Part shown: piece by piece, positions 16,618-25,349 of the stretch
Position numbering within the stretch: position 1 is the first letter of the stretch
Layout of the letters: every line of letters begins with the position of its first letter
NCBI RefSeq assembly: GCF_015056685.1
Contig: NZ_SVFW01000006.1
Location: forward strand, 1 to 64,000
Source: Butyrivibrio sp.
Lineage (GTDB): Bacteria > Bacillota > Clostridia > Lachnospirales > Lachnospiraceae
Direction of reading: 5' to 3'
Length of the DNA stretch: 64,000 nucleotides
The notes under the pieces: generated by a model
Told to the model about the DNA's origin: nothing
Seen by the model: only the letters and a program-made list of their open reading frames with translations
Databases searched by the model: none
Translations under genes and position numbers: made by a program

Positions 16618-16632
16618 GGAGGAAAAGGGATT

Positions 16633-17496
16633 ATGGAAAATCAGGCAGCAGCTAAAACCCATGGACTTCCTATAGGAGCAAGAAGAACAATTGCTTATAT
16701 CGTACTTGTTTTCTTCTCATTCTTATGTCTCATATGGTTTTATATATTGCTTATCAATTCAACAAGATCACATTCAGAGATGACACTTGGATTTACAATT
16801 CTTCCAAGCACACATCTTTTGGATAACTGGAATAGCCTTATAACAGGAACTATTCCTATTGCAAGAGGTTTTGCAAACAGTATCACGGTTTCAGTTTGCA
16901 CCAGTATTCTTTGCGTATACTTCTCAGCAATGACAGCATATGCGATCAATACATACAGATTTAAAGGAAGAGATGCGATTGCTGCATTTATCCTGGCAAT
17001 CATGATGATCCCAGGACAGGTTACAGCACTTGGTTTCTTACAGCTCATCAATAGAATGAGACTTGATGACTCAATTATTCCACTTATTTTGCCGGCAATT
17101 GCTTCACCTGTTACATATTTCTATCTTAAGCAGTACATGGAAAGTAACCTTCCATTGTCACTGGTTGAGGCAGCAAGAATTGACGGCTCAGGTGAGTTTA
17201 GAACATTTAACACAATCATTATTCCACTTATAAAGCCTGCTATCAGCGTTCAGATGATATTCAGCTTTGTAGGTAGCTGGAATAACTACTTCACACCAGC
17301 TCTTATCTTACATACAGATACAAAGAAGACTTTGCCTGTTATGATCGCTCAGCTTCGTGGAGCTGACTGGCTTAGATTTGATATGGGTCAGATCTATATT
17401 ATGATCGCAGCATCTATTTTCCCTGTTATCGTAATATACCTTATCCTTTCTAAGTATATTGTAGGCGGAGTTTCAGCAGGAGCGGTAAAGGGTTGA
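16633..17496 (+). CDS. ABC sugar transporter permease (MalG type)
   Basis: 287 residues with about six membrane helices and the EAA loop LVEAARIDGSGEFRTFNTIIIPL near residues 177-199. It starts 15 bp after the upstream permease with AAGGAGG in the gap. No ATP-binding subunit follows, so energy must come from an ATPase encoded elsewhere, as with the shared MsmX/MsiK-type subunits. Confidence 0.93.
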   Translation: MENQAAAKTHGLPIGARRTIAYIVLVFFSFLCLIWFYILLINSTRSHSEMTLGFTILPSTHLLDNWNSLITGTIPIARGFANSITVSVCTSILCVYFSAMTAYAINTYRFKGRDAIAAFILAIMMIPGQVTALGFLQLINRMRLDDSIIPLILPAIASPVTYFYLKQYMESNLPLSLVEAARIDGSGEFRTFNTIIIPLIKPAISVQMIFSFVGSWNNYFTPALILHTDTKKTLPVMIAQLRGADWLRFDMGQIYIMIAASIFPVIVIYLILSKYIVGGVSAGAVKG

Positions 17497-17594
17497 TTTT
17501 GCTTTACACAACGATTCGTTGTTTTAATTTGATGAGGTGACTTATTTTTATAAGTTTATCTTCATATTTTACTCTTTCCTTTTATAAGCGTTTA

Positions 17595-17629
17595 GAAAGC
17601 CATGACATTCCCCGTGTCATGGCTTTCTG
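17595..17629 (+). terminator. Stem-loop after the ABC operon
   Basis: GAAAGCCATGACA (17595-17607) pairs perfectly with TGTCATGGCTTTC (17615-17627). Only a short T-containing tail follows. Confidence 0.7.
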
Positions 17630-17751
17630 CATTAATATGTGAAAAAAGATACGAAATAAGTGAGATTGCTTCTGTAAGTGGTGACATGGGCTAAGATGTA
17701 TTGTAGAATTAGTAGAAATGTTTTTTAGCAGTGTGTGAGTTGGAGGTTTAT

Positions 17752-18255
17752 ATGGGAAAAAGATCTATTAAGGAAAATAAAAATATTTATTTTGAATGCA
17801 GGGATAGTCTTGGATTGTCAAGAGCTCAGGCCAGCGAGCTGATGGAGGGTATTTCAGAGAGCAGCCTTGAGAAGATGGAAACAGGCAAGACCAATATATA
17901 TCCTGAGGACGTTGTCCTTATGGCTAAAGCCTATAAAAGACCTGATCTTTGCAATTACTACTGCACTCATGAATGTGCTATTGGAAAGACATCTGTGCCT
18001 GAAGTAAAAATATCATCACTTTCAGAGATCGTACTTGGAATGCTTTCATCTCTCAACTCTCTTGAACGTCAGAAAGACAGACTTATTGAGATCACAGCCG
18101 ATGGACAGATATCTGATGATGAGCTTGAGGACTTTGCAAATATTCAGAAGCAGCTTGAACATATAGATGCTACTGTTGAGGCACTCAAGCTTTGGGTTAA
18201 TGGCACTATAGCCGAAGGTAAGATAAATAAAGAAAAGCTTGATGCTTTAAAGTAA
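17752..18255 (+). CDS. XRE-type helix-turn-helix protein
   Basis: 167 residues from the ATG at 17752 (GGAGG at 17742). The N-terminal 60 residues form a Cro/C1-like helix-turn-helix (RDSLGLSRAQASELM ... SSLEKMETGKTNIYPEDVVLMAKAY). Three Cys-containing positions follow (CNYYCTHEC), then a helical C-terminal half of unknown function that resembles a coiled coil. The gene stands alone between two terminators. Its target is not evident. Confidence 0.8.
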   Translation: MGKRSIKENKNIYFECRDSLGLSRAQASELMEGISESSLEKMETGKTNIYPEDVVLMAKAYKRPDLCNYYCTHECAIGKTSVPEVKISSLSEIVLGMLSSLNSLERQKDRLIEITADGQISDDELEDFANIQKQLEHIDATVEALKLWVNGTIAEGKINKEKLDALK

Positions 18256-18290
18256 GGTTTTTTTACCAGTCAGTCGGATATTGTAGAATG

Positions 18291-18350
18291 AAATATGACG
18301 AAATACACATTGGTTAAGCGAGCTTCTATGTGCATTTTGTCATATTTTTA
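18291..18350 (+). terminator. Terminator after the XRE gene
   Basis: AAATATGACGAAATACACAT pairs with ATGTGCATTTTGTCATATTT with two mismatches and a 17-nt loop, ending in T5. Confidence 0.8.
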
Positions 18351-18379
18351 ATTGGGTTTGAAATTTTTAATTTTTGTAC

Positions 18380-18408
18380 TTGTCTTTAAAACTTTAATGT
18401 GCTAAAAT
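18380..18408 (+). promoter_or_regulatory. Promoter of the ACT-hom operon
   Basis: TTGTCT (18380-18385) and TAAAAT (18403-18408) are spaced by 17 nt, about 70 nt before the first start codon. Confidence 0.6.
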
Positions 18409-18475
18409 TCTTTCCAGTACATACAAATGTCCGTGGTAGAAAAACAAATATTAAAAAATGTAAGCGAGAAGGAAA

Positions 18476-18931
18476 ATGGAGCAGGATACCGGTTTTTATG
18501 TAATTAAAAAGCAAGCGGTGCCAGAGGTGCTTTTAAAGGTTGTAGATGCCAAAAAGCTTCTGGAATCCGGCAAAGTAAAAACTGTAAATGAAGCTGCTGA
18601 CAGAGTCGGGATCAGCAGAAGTTCTTTTTACAAATATAAAGAAGATATCTATGAATTCCACGATAGCCTGCAGGGAACTACCCTGACACTCACTTTCCAG
18701 ATGAATGATGAGGTGGGGCTGTTATCTTATGTGCTTGGACTCATCGCAGAGTTTGGAGCCAATATACTTACAATTCATCAATCAATCCCACTTAACGGTG
18801 TGGCATCCATTTCTATAACTATTCAGGTTCTTCCTACCACAAGAGACATCATGGATATGATAAATAAGATGGAAAAGGCTGACGGCGTCCACAAGGTTCA
18901 CATTACGGGACGCAGTGCAACTTTTACATAA
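18476..18931 (+). CDS. ACT domain-containing regulatory protein (PheB/UPF0735 type)
   Basis: 151 residues. The N-terminal half has a helix-turn-helix-like segment (VNEAADRVGISRSSFYKYK), and the C-terminal half is an ACT domain (LTFQMNDEVGLLSYVLGLIAEFGANILTIHQSIP), the fold that senses amino acids. It precedes homoserine dehydrogenase by 23 bp, an arrangement common in Clostridia. Amino-acid-responsive control of the threonine/methionine branch is therefore likely, but direct function is unproven. Confidence 0.9.
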   Translation: MEQDTGFYVIKKQAVPEVLLKVVDAKKLLESGKVKTVNEAADRVGISRSSFYKYKEDIYEFHDSLQGTTLTLTFQMNDEVGLLSYVLGLIAEFGANILTIHQSIPLNGVASISITIQVLPTTRDIMDMINKMEKADGVHKVHITGRSATFT

Positions 18932-18954
18932 TAGATAATATTTTGGAGGAAGAC

Positions 18955-20163
18955 ATGGCAAAAGTAGCAGTATTAGGATATGGCACAGTTGGAAGCGGCG
19001 TAGTTGAAGTATTGGATACTAATGCAAATGAAGTTGCAAAAAGCGCCGGTGAAAAGATAGAACTTAAGTATATTCTTGATTTGCGCGATTTCCCTGGGGA
19101 TAAGCATGAATCACAGGTAGTTCACGATATCAATATTATTTTGGATGATCCTGAAGTAGACGTTATCTGTGAGACCATGGGTGGTATAGAACCTGCATTT
19201 ACTTTTGAGAAGCAGGCTCTTTCAAAGGGCAAATGTGTATGCACCTCCAATAAGGAACTTGTTGCAGCTCACGGGCCTGAACTTGTGGAACTTGCAAAGG
19301 AAAATGGAGTAAGCTACCTCTTTGAAGCAAGCGTAGGCGGTGGAATTCCAGTTCTTCGTTCAATAAATGATTCTCTTAAGCATGAAAAGATCGACTCTAT
19401 TACAGGTATTTTAAACGGCACTACAAACTATATTCTTACTAAGATGGATAAAGAGGGCGTTGGTTTTGCAACAGTCCTTAAAAAGGCTCAGGAAAAGGGA
19501 TATGCGGAGAGAAATCCTGAAGCTGATGTGGAAGGATATGATGCATGCCGTAAGATCGCCATTCTTTCAAGCCTTATGAGTGGCAAACATGTGGATTATG
19601 AGGATATCTACACAGAGGGCATCACACACATCTCTATCGAAGATTTTGAATATGCGCGTGCACTTAATATGGCCATCAAGCTCCTTGCTATGTGTAAAAG
19701 AAATGAGAATGGCTTCTTTACTATTGTTGCGCCATTCCTTATTCCTTATGAGCATCCACTTGCCAATGTAAATGGTGTATTTAATGCCATAAATGTTCAT
19801 GGAAACATGCTGGGTGATGTAATGTTCTATGGAAAGGGAGCAGGAAAAAATGCCACAGCAAGCGCTGTAGTTGCCGATGTTATCGATATGGTCAAGCATA
19901 AGGGCAAACATATCGAAGTTAATATGAATTCTGAAAAGGCTAAGCTCACTTCAAAGGACAACGCTGTCAGAAGATTCTTTGTAAGAGTTCCTGAATCACT
20001 TAAGGATCAGGCAACAGAGCTCTTTGGATCAGATATCGACGTTGTGAAAAGAAACAGCGTTTCAGGTGAATTTGCATTTATTACAGATCTTATTTCTGAA
20101 AAGGATTTTGAAGAGAAGCTTTGGAAGCTTGATAGTGTTAAAGGTTATATAAGAATGTATTAA
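18955..20163 (+). CDS. hom: Homoserine dehydrogenase
   Basis: Reduces aspartate semialdehyde to homoserine. 402 residues from the ATG at 18955 (GGAGG 6 nt upstream). The NAD(P)-binding motif VLGYGTVGSGV is near residue 6, the nucleotide/substrate region has TSNKELVAAHG, and the catalytic domain has GILNGTTNYILTKM and the YAERNPEADVEGYDACRKIAIL segment. The C-terminal ACT-like region (FVRVPESLKDQATELFG) suggests feedback control. The aspartate kinase gene follows after 29 bp. Confidence 0.96.
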   Translation: MAKVAVLGYGTVGSGVVEVLDTNANEVAKSAGEKIELKYILDLRDFPGDKHESQVVHDINIILDDPEVDVICETMGGIEPAFTFEKQALSKGKCVCTSNKELVAAHGPELVELAKENGVSYLFEASVGGGIPVLRSINDSLKHEKIDSITGILNGTTNYILTKMDKEGVGFATVLKKAQEKGYAERNPEADVEGYDACRKIAILSSLMSGKHVDYEDIYTEGITHISIEDFEYARALNMAIKLLAMCKRNENGFFTIVAPFLIPYEHPLANVNGVFNAINVHGNMLGDVMFYGKGAGKNATASAVVADVIDMVKHKGKHIEVNMNSEKAKLTSKDNAVRRFFVRVPESLKDQATELFGSDIDVVKRNSVSGEFAFITDLISEKDFEEKLWKLDSVKGYIRMY

Positions 20164-20192
20164 AAATAGCTATTATTTTTTAGGAGAATATT

Positions 20193-21512
20193 ATGAAAAA
20201 AGTAGTTAAATTTGGCGGAAGTTCACTTGCCAGCAGCGAACAGTTTGAAAAAGTAGGAAACATCATAAAGTCAGATCCTGACAGAGTTTATGTAGTTCCT
20301 TCAGCACCTGGAAAAAGAAATTCCAAGGACACTAAAGTTACGGATATGCTTTACAAGACATATGCTCTTGCAGAGGCAGGAAAAGACTTTTCAAAACAGC
20401 TATCAGACATCAAAGCAAGATATGATGAGATCATAAAAGGACTTGGACTCAAGCTCAACCTTTCAAATGAGTTTAAGACCATAGAAAAGAACTTTAAGGC
20501 AGCAGCCGGAAAGGACTACGCTGCAAGCCGCGGCGAGTATTTGAACGGTATTATCATGGCTGCATACCTTGGATATGAATTTATTGATGCGGCAACAGTA
20601 GTAGCTTTTGATAAGAACGGAGAGTTCGACGGAGAAAAGACCAACAAGCAGATGGCCAAAAAGCTTGAGAAGTCTCCAAAGGCTGTTATCCCTGGCTTTT
20701 ATGGAGCTTATCCTGATGGAAGCATCAAGACCTTCTCAAGGGGAGGTTCAGATATTACAGGTTCTATCGTAGCAAGGGCCATAAAGGCAGATGTCTATGA
20801 GAACTGGACAGACGTATCAGGATTTTTGGTTGCTGATCCAAGGATCATTGAGAAGCCACCACACATTGAGACAATAACTTATACAGAGCTTCGAGAGCTT
20901 GCTTACATGGGTGCTTCAGTTCTTCACGAAGATGCGATCTTCCCTGTCAGAAAAGAAGGAATCCCGATCAATATCAGAAATACCAATAAGCCTGAGGATC
21001 CAGGAACATGGATTGTAGAGTCAACAGCTAAAAAGTCCAAATTTGTTATTACAGGTATTGCCGGTAAAAAAGGCTTTTGCTGCGTAAATATCCTAAAGGA
21101 TCAGATGAACTCTGAGGTTGGCTTTGTAAGAAAAGTGCTTCAGGCATTTGAAGATCAGAATATTTCAATTGAGCATGTTCCTTCAGGAATAGATACCATG
21201 ACAGTATTTGTTCAGCAGGATGAGTTCATTGAAAAAGAGCAGGCAGTAGTATCAGAGATTCACAGACTCGCAAGACCTGACATGCTTGAGATTGAATCAG
21301 ATCTTGCACTTATCGCAGTAGTAGGTCGCGGCATGAAATCAACACGAGGAACAGCCGGACGAATCTTTTCAGCGCTTGCACATGCCAGCGTAAACGTCCG
21401 CATGATCGACCAGGGCTCATCTGAGCTTAACATCATCATCGGCGTAGAAACCCGTGACTTCGAAAAAGCCATCAGTGCCATCTACGACATCTTTGTAACA
21501 ACACAGGTCTGA
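20193..21512 (+). CDS. Aspartate kinase
   Basis: Phosphorylates aspartate, the first step toward lysine, threonine and methionine. 439 residues. The N-terminal VVKFGGSSLAS is the ATP/aspartate-binding motif, SRGGSDITGSIVARAI the catalytic loop, and the C-terminal 130 residues hold two ACT domains (GFCCVNILKDQMNSEVG; LALIAVVGRGMKSTRGTAGRIFSAL) for allosteric inhibition. It is monofunctional and co-transcribed with hom, suggesting service to the threonine/methionine branch. Confidence 0.96.
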   Translation: MKKVVKFGGSSLASSEQFEKVGNIIKSDPDRVYVVPSAPGKRNSKDTKVTDMLYKTYALAEAGKDFSKQLSDIKARYDEIIKGLGLKLNLSNEFKTIEKNFKAAAGKDYAASRGEYLNGIIMAAYLGYEFIDAATVVAFDKNGEFDGEKTNKQMAKKLEKSPKAVIPGFYGAYPDGSIKTFSRGGSDITGSIVARAIKADVYENWTDVSGFLVADPRIIEKPPHIETITYTELRELAYMGASVLHEDAIFPVRKEGIPINIRNTNKPEDPGTWIVESTAKKSKFVITGIAGKKGFCCVNILKDQMNSEVGFVRKVLQAFEDQNISIEHVPSGIDTMTVFVQQDEFIEKEQAVVSEIHRLARPDMLEIESDLALIAVVGRGMKSTRGTAGRIFSALAHASVNVRMIDQGSSELNIIIGVETRDFEKAISAIYDIFVTTQV

Positions 21513-21531
21513 GACAATTTGCTAAAATAGC

Positions 21532-21571
21532 CTTCCTTTGTAGCCGTGGCGTGGCTGCAAGGGAAGTTTTT
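21532..21571 (+). terminator. Terminator after aspartate kinase
   Basis: CTTCCTTTGTAGCC (21532-21545) pairs with GGCTGCAAGGGAAG (21553-21566) with G-U pairs, followed by T5. Confidence 0.85.
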
Positions 21572-21674
21572 GTTTATAAAATGGTAATACTTTTTTATGA
21601 TTATTTTTTGCCATGTAGGAAAATGGCTCGTATATAATGGTAACAGAAACAAAGATATGATGGAGGTAAAGATC

Positions 21675-21854
21675 ATGAATAATATGGATATAGATAAGAA
21701 AGTTATTTCTGATAGTGAGCTTGAATATGTTACCGGCGGAATCGATAAGGAGACTATCCTTAAGTACAGTGAACAGATGAAGAAAAAACCGGATAAACTG
21801 GCACCAAAGAGTAATCCTGGCGGCAATGACTGGTTTAAGTATAAAGAGGGGTGA
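21675..21854 (+). CDS. Small peptide with a double-glycine leader
   Basis: 59 residues from the ATG at 21675 with GGAGG 8 nt upstream. The first 22 residues form a classic leader: acidic, ending SELEYVTGG, as cleaved by C39 peptidase transporters of class II bacteriocins and related peptides. The predicted mature part (about 37 residues) is Lys/Pro rich and ends DWFKYKEG, with no Cys, so it is not a lanthipeptide or disulfide bacteriocin. No transporter, immunity or modification gene is adjacent; processing would need a system elsewhere. A signalling peptide or orphan bacteriocin are both possible. Confidence 0.7.
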   Translation: MNNMDIDKKVISDSELEYVTGGIDKETILKYSEQMKKKPDKLAPKSNPGGNDWFKYKEG

Positions 21855-21883
21855 GCATTTAGGCAGCGCTCGATGCGGAAAAT

Positions 21884-22199
21884 ATACTTTCTTGTAAACG
21901 TACGCAGCCGAGCTGAAAGTGTAGGCATAGCTCTGTTCACTCTGATATTTTTCAATGTGATAAATTGGACATAAAACACCCACAAAAGACTTGTTTCATA
22001 CTTATTCAGAACACAAGTCTTTTGTGGGTTTATTTATATCCATTTATCATCATTTCAAAATAAATCGCTCACATCACTATGCCTACACTTACAGTTCGTC
22101 TGCTGTTCTTGCAAAAATAGTAGTCTTTATATGTGTAGTAAACCATAAATCCAAAGGTATGGGCACTTTCGGATTTAATGCCACTCGCAAGAAAGTATA
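21884..22199. repeat. 316-bp nested inverted repeat (MITE-like or long hairpin)
   Basis: Terminal inverted repeats TATACTTTCTTG (21884-21895) / CAAGAAAGTATA (22188-22199) enclose further nested pairs: GTGTAGGCATAG (about 21919-21930) with CTATGCCTACAC (about 22079-22090); TGATAAAT..ATAAA with TTTAT..ATTTATCA; and an inner hairpin CCCACAAAAGACTTGT / ACAAGTCTTTTGTGGG (about 21979-22027). No protein is encoded. The element lies between the double-glycine peptide gene and a convergent membrane-protein gene whose stop is 6 bp away. It could be a miniature transposable element or a large bidirectional terminator. Confidence 0.75.
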
Positions 22200-22204
22200 C
22201 TTAT

Positions 22205-23002
22205 TTATTTTAGAAGATACTCAATGAAGAGTTTTGCGTTATCAAGTCGGGTTGTGTTGGCGATTATGCCGACTACAGGAGTTGTTCCCTGGTAGAGGGT
22301 GTTGTCTGTTATTACTTTTGAATCATCAATAATGATCCCGACAGGAACAGGGTTATCCATTTCATTTACAGGAGTATCAGGATACTGGCCTGTTGCATAT
22401 ATATCAGCAGCCATGACAGCGTACTTATTGTCTTTATCGTAAGAACCGTTCATAAGAAAATCCTGATAAGCATCGGATGCGATGTAATCCACAAGGCCTC
22501 TGTCTACATAGAAAAGCTTATCGGCATATTTGTTAAGAAAGCTTTCATCATATATAGTTCTGAGGTCCATGAATATATCCTGATGCGCGTAATAGGCAAA
22601 TGTGTTCTGGTCTGCAGCCATGGAATCAAGCTCTGCAGCTGAGAGGTTTGCCATTATTTTCTGACTGGTTGCAATTGTTACTTCATCAATTATTTCTGTA
22701 TTATTTGTAACTGAAGTGTCTATAAAGCAACTGTTTGTAGTAGTATCAATGCCGGCATACTCTGTGAATTCACTCTCAAGTACTTCTTCTGCATTTGATG
22801 AATAACTGTTGAGCATTAGTGCGTAAAAAGCATAAGGCTTGTTGTTTGTAACATCTTTAACCAAAACTACTATAAAAATGATAGCAGCTAAGGCAACAAT
22901 CGTATGTATTTTGTAGTAGTCCCAAAAATATTCAAGGTGAGCCTTTATGCCCTGACCTTTTAATTTCTTTTGCTGTTCTCTGATCTCTTCATGTACTGAC
23001 AT
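22205..23002 (-). CDS. Single-pass membrane protein, unknown function
   Basis: 265 residues from the ATG at 23002 (GGAGG 7 nt upstream; a start seven codons earlier lacks a site). The N-terminus is charged (SVHEEIREQQKKLKGQ), then comes one transmembrane helix near residues 33-54 (IHTIVALAAIIFIVVLV). The remaining extracytoplasmic domain of about 210 residues has no recognised motif. Proteins with the same N-terminal pattern (EYFWDYYKIHT) are, from memory, common in Lachnospiraceae genomes. It is divergent from the following gene. No function is proposed. Confidence 0.75.
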   Translation of the reverse strand: MSVHEEIREQQKKLKGQGIKAHLEYFWDYYKIHTIVALAAIIFIVVLVKDVTNNKPYAFYALMLNSYSSNAEEVLESEFTEYAGIDTTTNSCFIDTSVTNNTEIIDEVTIATSQKIMANLSAAELDSMAADQNTFAYYAHQDIFMDLRTIYDESFLNKYADKLFYVDRGLVDYIASDAYQDFLMNGSYDKDNKYAVMAADIYATGQYPDTPVNEMDNPVPVGIIIDDSKVITDNTLYQGTTPVVGIIANTTRLDNAKLFIEYLLK

Positions 23003-23251
23003 TTTAAAACCTCCGGAGCTCAAAAAATATTAACAGAAATATAATATTTTATGTTCGTAAAAATGTATATAATAGAATTGATGACTGTGTGCAGGAACAA
23101 AATGAATTGTTTAAGAGCACTTGTCACATATGATACAAATTTATGTCCTTCAATGTCAATAAGAATAATCGTGGTTGCCCTTGACATGACATTAATTTGA
23201 ATATAAGATACTTGATAAAAATGGCGACTAACAGGAGGAGTGGTTTTACAG

Positions 23252-23764
23252 ATGGTTAACGACAATAGTTATGTAGAATGCCTCGTTGAAAGTAAGGCAT
23301 CGCCGGTTATTACTTTTCTCAAGTATTTGAGCATTTTCTTTGCAGTTGTTTTCTTCATTGCGGCTTTCATGCTTGGTTTTGGAATAATTGGCCTTATACT
23401 TTGCGTGGCAGCAGGTTTTGCTTATCATTTCGCAGCACTTAATGCAAACATTGAGTACGAGTATCAGTATTGTGACAAAGAAATTTCAGTAGACAAAGTT
23501 CTTAATAAAAGTTCCCGTAAGCACGTGGGTACTTATTCAGTTGAGCACATTGAAGCAATGGCTCCATCCAGATCATATCATTTAGACGAATTCAAGAATA
23601 AGACATACAAGACATCAGATTTTTCATCTAAGAACAAGGACGCACAGCCCGATCCTACATACACAATCTATTACGATGGAAAAGACAAGATAATATTTGA
23701 ACCAACAGAAGAGTTCGTAGCAGCAGTTAAGGCTGTAGCACCTAGAAAAGTATTTACAGATTAA
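23252..23764 (+). CDS. DUF6106-like membrane protein
   Basis: 170 residues from the ATG at 23252; GGAGGAG lies 13 nt upstream, slightly far, and an in-frame GTG at 23240 overlaps that site. Two adjacent transmembrane helices (about residues 20-65) are followed by a cytoplasmic domain of about 105 residues with IEYEYQYCDKEISVDKVLNKS and a C-terminal YTIYYDGKDKIIFEPTEEF, the pattern of DUF6106. Function unknown. It precedes guaB by 54 bp. Confidence 0.7.
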   Translation: MVNDNSYVECLVESKASPVITFLKYLSIFFAVVFFIAAFMLGFGIIGLILCVAAGFAYHFAALNANIEYEYQYCDKEISVDKVLNKSSRKHVGTYSVEHIEAMAPSRSYHLDEFKNKTYKTSDFSSKNKDAQPDPTYTIYYDGKDKIIFEPTEEFVAAVKAVAPRKVFTD

Positions 23765-23818
23765 GTTAATAATTGCAATTCAATTTAAATAAGATTTTAT
23801 AGATAATGGGAGATTATA

Positions 23819-25276
23819 ATGGGACAGATAATTGGTGAAGGAATTACTTTTGATGATGTGCTTTTGGTACCTGCTTATTCACAGGTTATACCTAATCAGG
23901 TAGATGTTGGAACATGGCTTACTAAGAAGATCAGACTTAACATTCCTATGATGAGTGCAGGAATGGATACAGTTACAGAGCACAGAATGGCTATTGCAAT
24001 GGCCAGACAGGGTGGTATCGGAATCATCCACAAAAATATGTCAATTGAAGCTCAGGCTGAAGAGGTTGATAAGGTTAAAAGGTCTGAGAATGGCGTAATC
24101 ACAGATCCATTTTCTCTTTCACCAGATCACACACTTGCAGATGCAGATTCACTCATGGCTAAATTCCGCATTTCAGGTGTGCCTATCACAGAGGGGAGAA
24201 AGCTTGTTGGTATCATTACAAACAGAGACCTTAAGTTTGAAAAAGACTACTCCAAGAAGATAAAGGAAGTAATGACAAGCGAAAACCTCATTACTGCAAA
24301 AGAGGGTATCACTCTTGAAGAAGCAAAGAGTATCCTCGCAAAGTCCAAAAAAGAAAAGCTCCCAATCGTTGATGATGACTACAATCTTGTAGGACTTATC
24401 ACTATTAAAGATATTGAAAAGACAATCAAGTATCCTCTTGCTGCAAAGGATGATCAGGGAAGACTTTTATGCGGAGCCGGAGTTGGTATCTCTGCAAACT
24501 GTCTTGATCGTGTAGCAGCTCTTGTGGATGCTAAGGTTGACGTTGTTGTTCTTGATTCTGCACATGGACATTCAGAGAATGTTCTTAAGTGCCTTAGAAT
24601 GATCAAAGAGAAGTTCCCAGATCTTCAGGTTATCGCAGGAAACTGCGCAACAGGCGCTGCAACAAAGGACCTCATTGAGGCTGGTGCGGATGCTGTTAAG
24701 GTTGGTATCGGACCTGGTTCTATCTGCACAACACGTGTGGTTGCAGGTATTGGTGTTCCTCAGATCTCAGCTATCATGGACTGTTATGCAGTTGCTAAGG
24801 AGTATGGTATCCCGATAATCGCTGATGGTGGTATCAAGTACTCAGGTGATATTACAAAGGCTATCGCAGCCGGTGGTAACATCGTTATGATGGGTTCAAT
24901 GTTTGCTGGTTGTGACGAGGCACCTGGTGACTTCGAGCTTTTCCAGGGCAGAAAATACAAAGTTTACCGTGGAATGGGCTCTATTTCAGCTATGGAGAAC
25001 GGTTCAAAGGATCGTTATTTCCAGGAAGATGCCAAGAAGCTTGTTCCTGAAGGTGTTGAAGGTCGTGTAGCTTACAAGGGAACAGTTGAAGACACTGTAT
25101 TCCAGCTTATCGGTGGACTTCGTTCAGGAATGGGATATTGTGGATGCAAGACAATAGAAGAGCTTAAGGAAAATGGCAGATTCATAAAGATCACTTCAGC
25201 AGCACTTCGTGAGTCACATCCTCATGATATTCAGATTACAAAAGAGGCGCCTAACTACAGCGCATCTGATAGATAA
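23819..25276 (+). CDS. guaB: Inosine-5'-monophosphate dehydrogenase
   Basis: NAD-dependent oxidation of IMP to XMP, the committed step of GMP synthesis. 485 residues with the N-terminal DDVLLVPAYS, a two-CBS-domain insert (about residues 90-205), the catalytic Cys in GPGSICTTRVVAG, the phosphate-binding ADGGIKYSGDITKAIAAG and MMGSMFAGCDEAPG, and the flap YRGMGSISAM. All are intact. The ATG follows GGGAG. No guaA is adjacent. Confidence 0.97.
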   Translation: MGQIIGEGITFDDVLLVPAYSQVIPNQVDVGTWLTKKIRLNIPMMSAGMDTVTEHRMAIAMARQGGIGIIHKNMSIEAQAEEVDKVKRSENGVITDPFSLSPDHTLADADSLMAKFRISGVPITEGRKLVGIITNRDLKFEKDYSKKIKEVMTSENLITAKEGITLEEAKSILAKSKKEKLPIVDDDYNLVGLITIKDIEKTIKYPLAAKDDQGRLLCGAGVGISANCLDRVAALVDAKVDVVVLDSAHGHSENVLKCLRMIKEKFPDLQVIAGNCATGAATKDLIEAGADAVKVGIGPGSICTTRVVAGIGVPQISAIMDCYAVAKEYGIPIIADGGIKYSGDITKAIAAGGNIVMMGSMFAGCDEAPGDFELFQGRKYKVYRGMGSISAMENGSKDRYFQEDAKKLVPEGVEGRVAYKGTVEDTVFQLIGGLRSGMGYCGCKTIEELKENGRFIKITSAALRESHPHDIQITKEAPNYSASDR

Positions 25277-25349
25277 AAATATTCTCCGGTATCAGCATCC
25301 GAACATCATAAGTCAGGTAATATACTTGCGTTATTAGAGGAGTGAAAAC

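Noticed and set aside
21482..21985. Two overlapping minus-strand open frames of 153-167 codons
   Set aside because: They run through the aspartate kinase terminator and antisense to the small peptide gene; no start signal or recognisable product.
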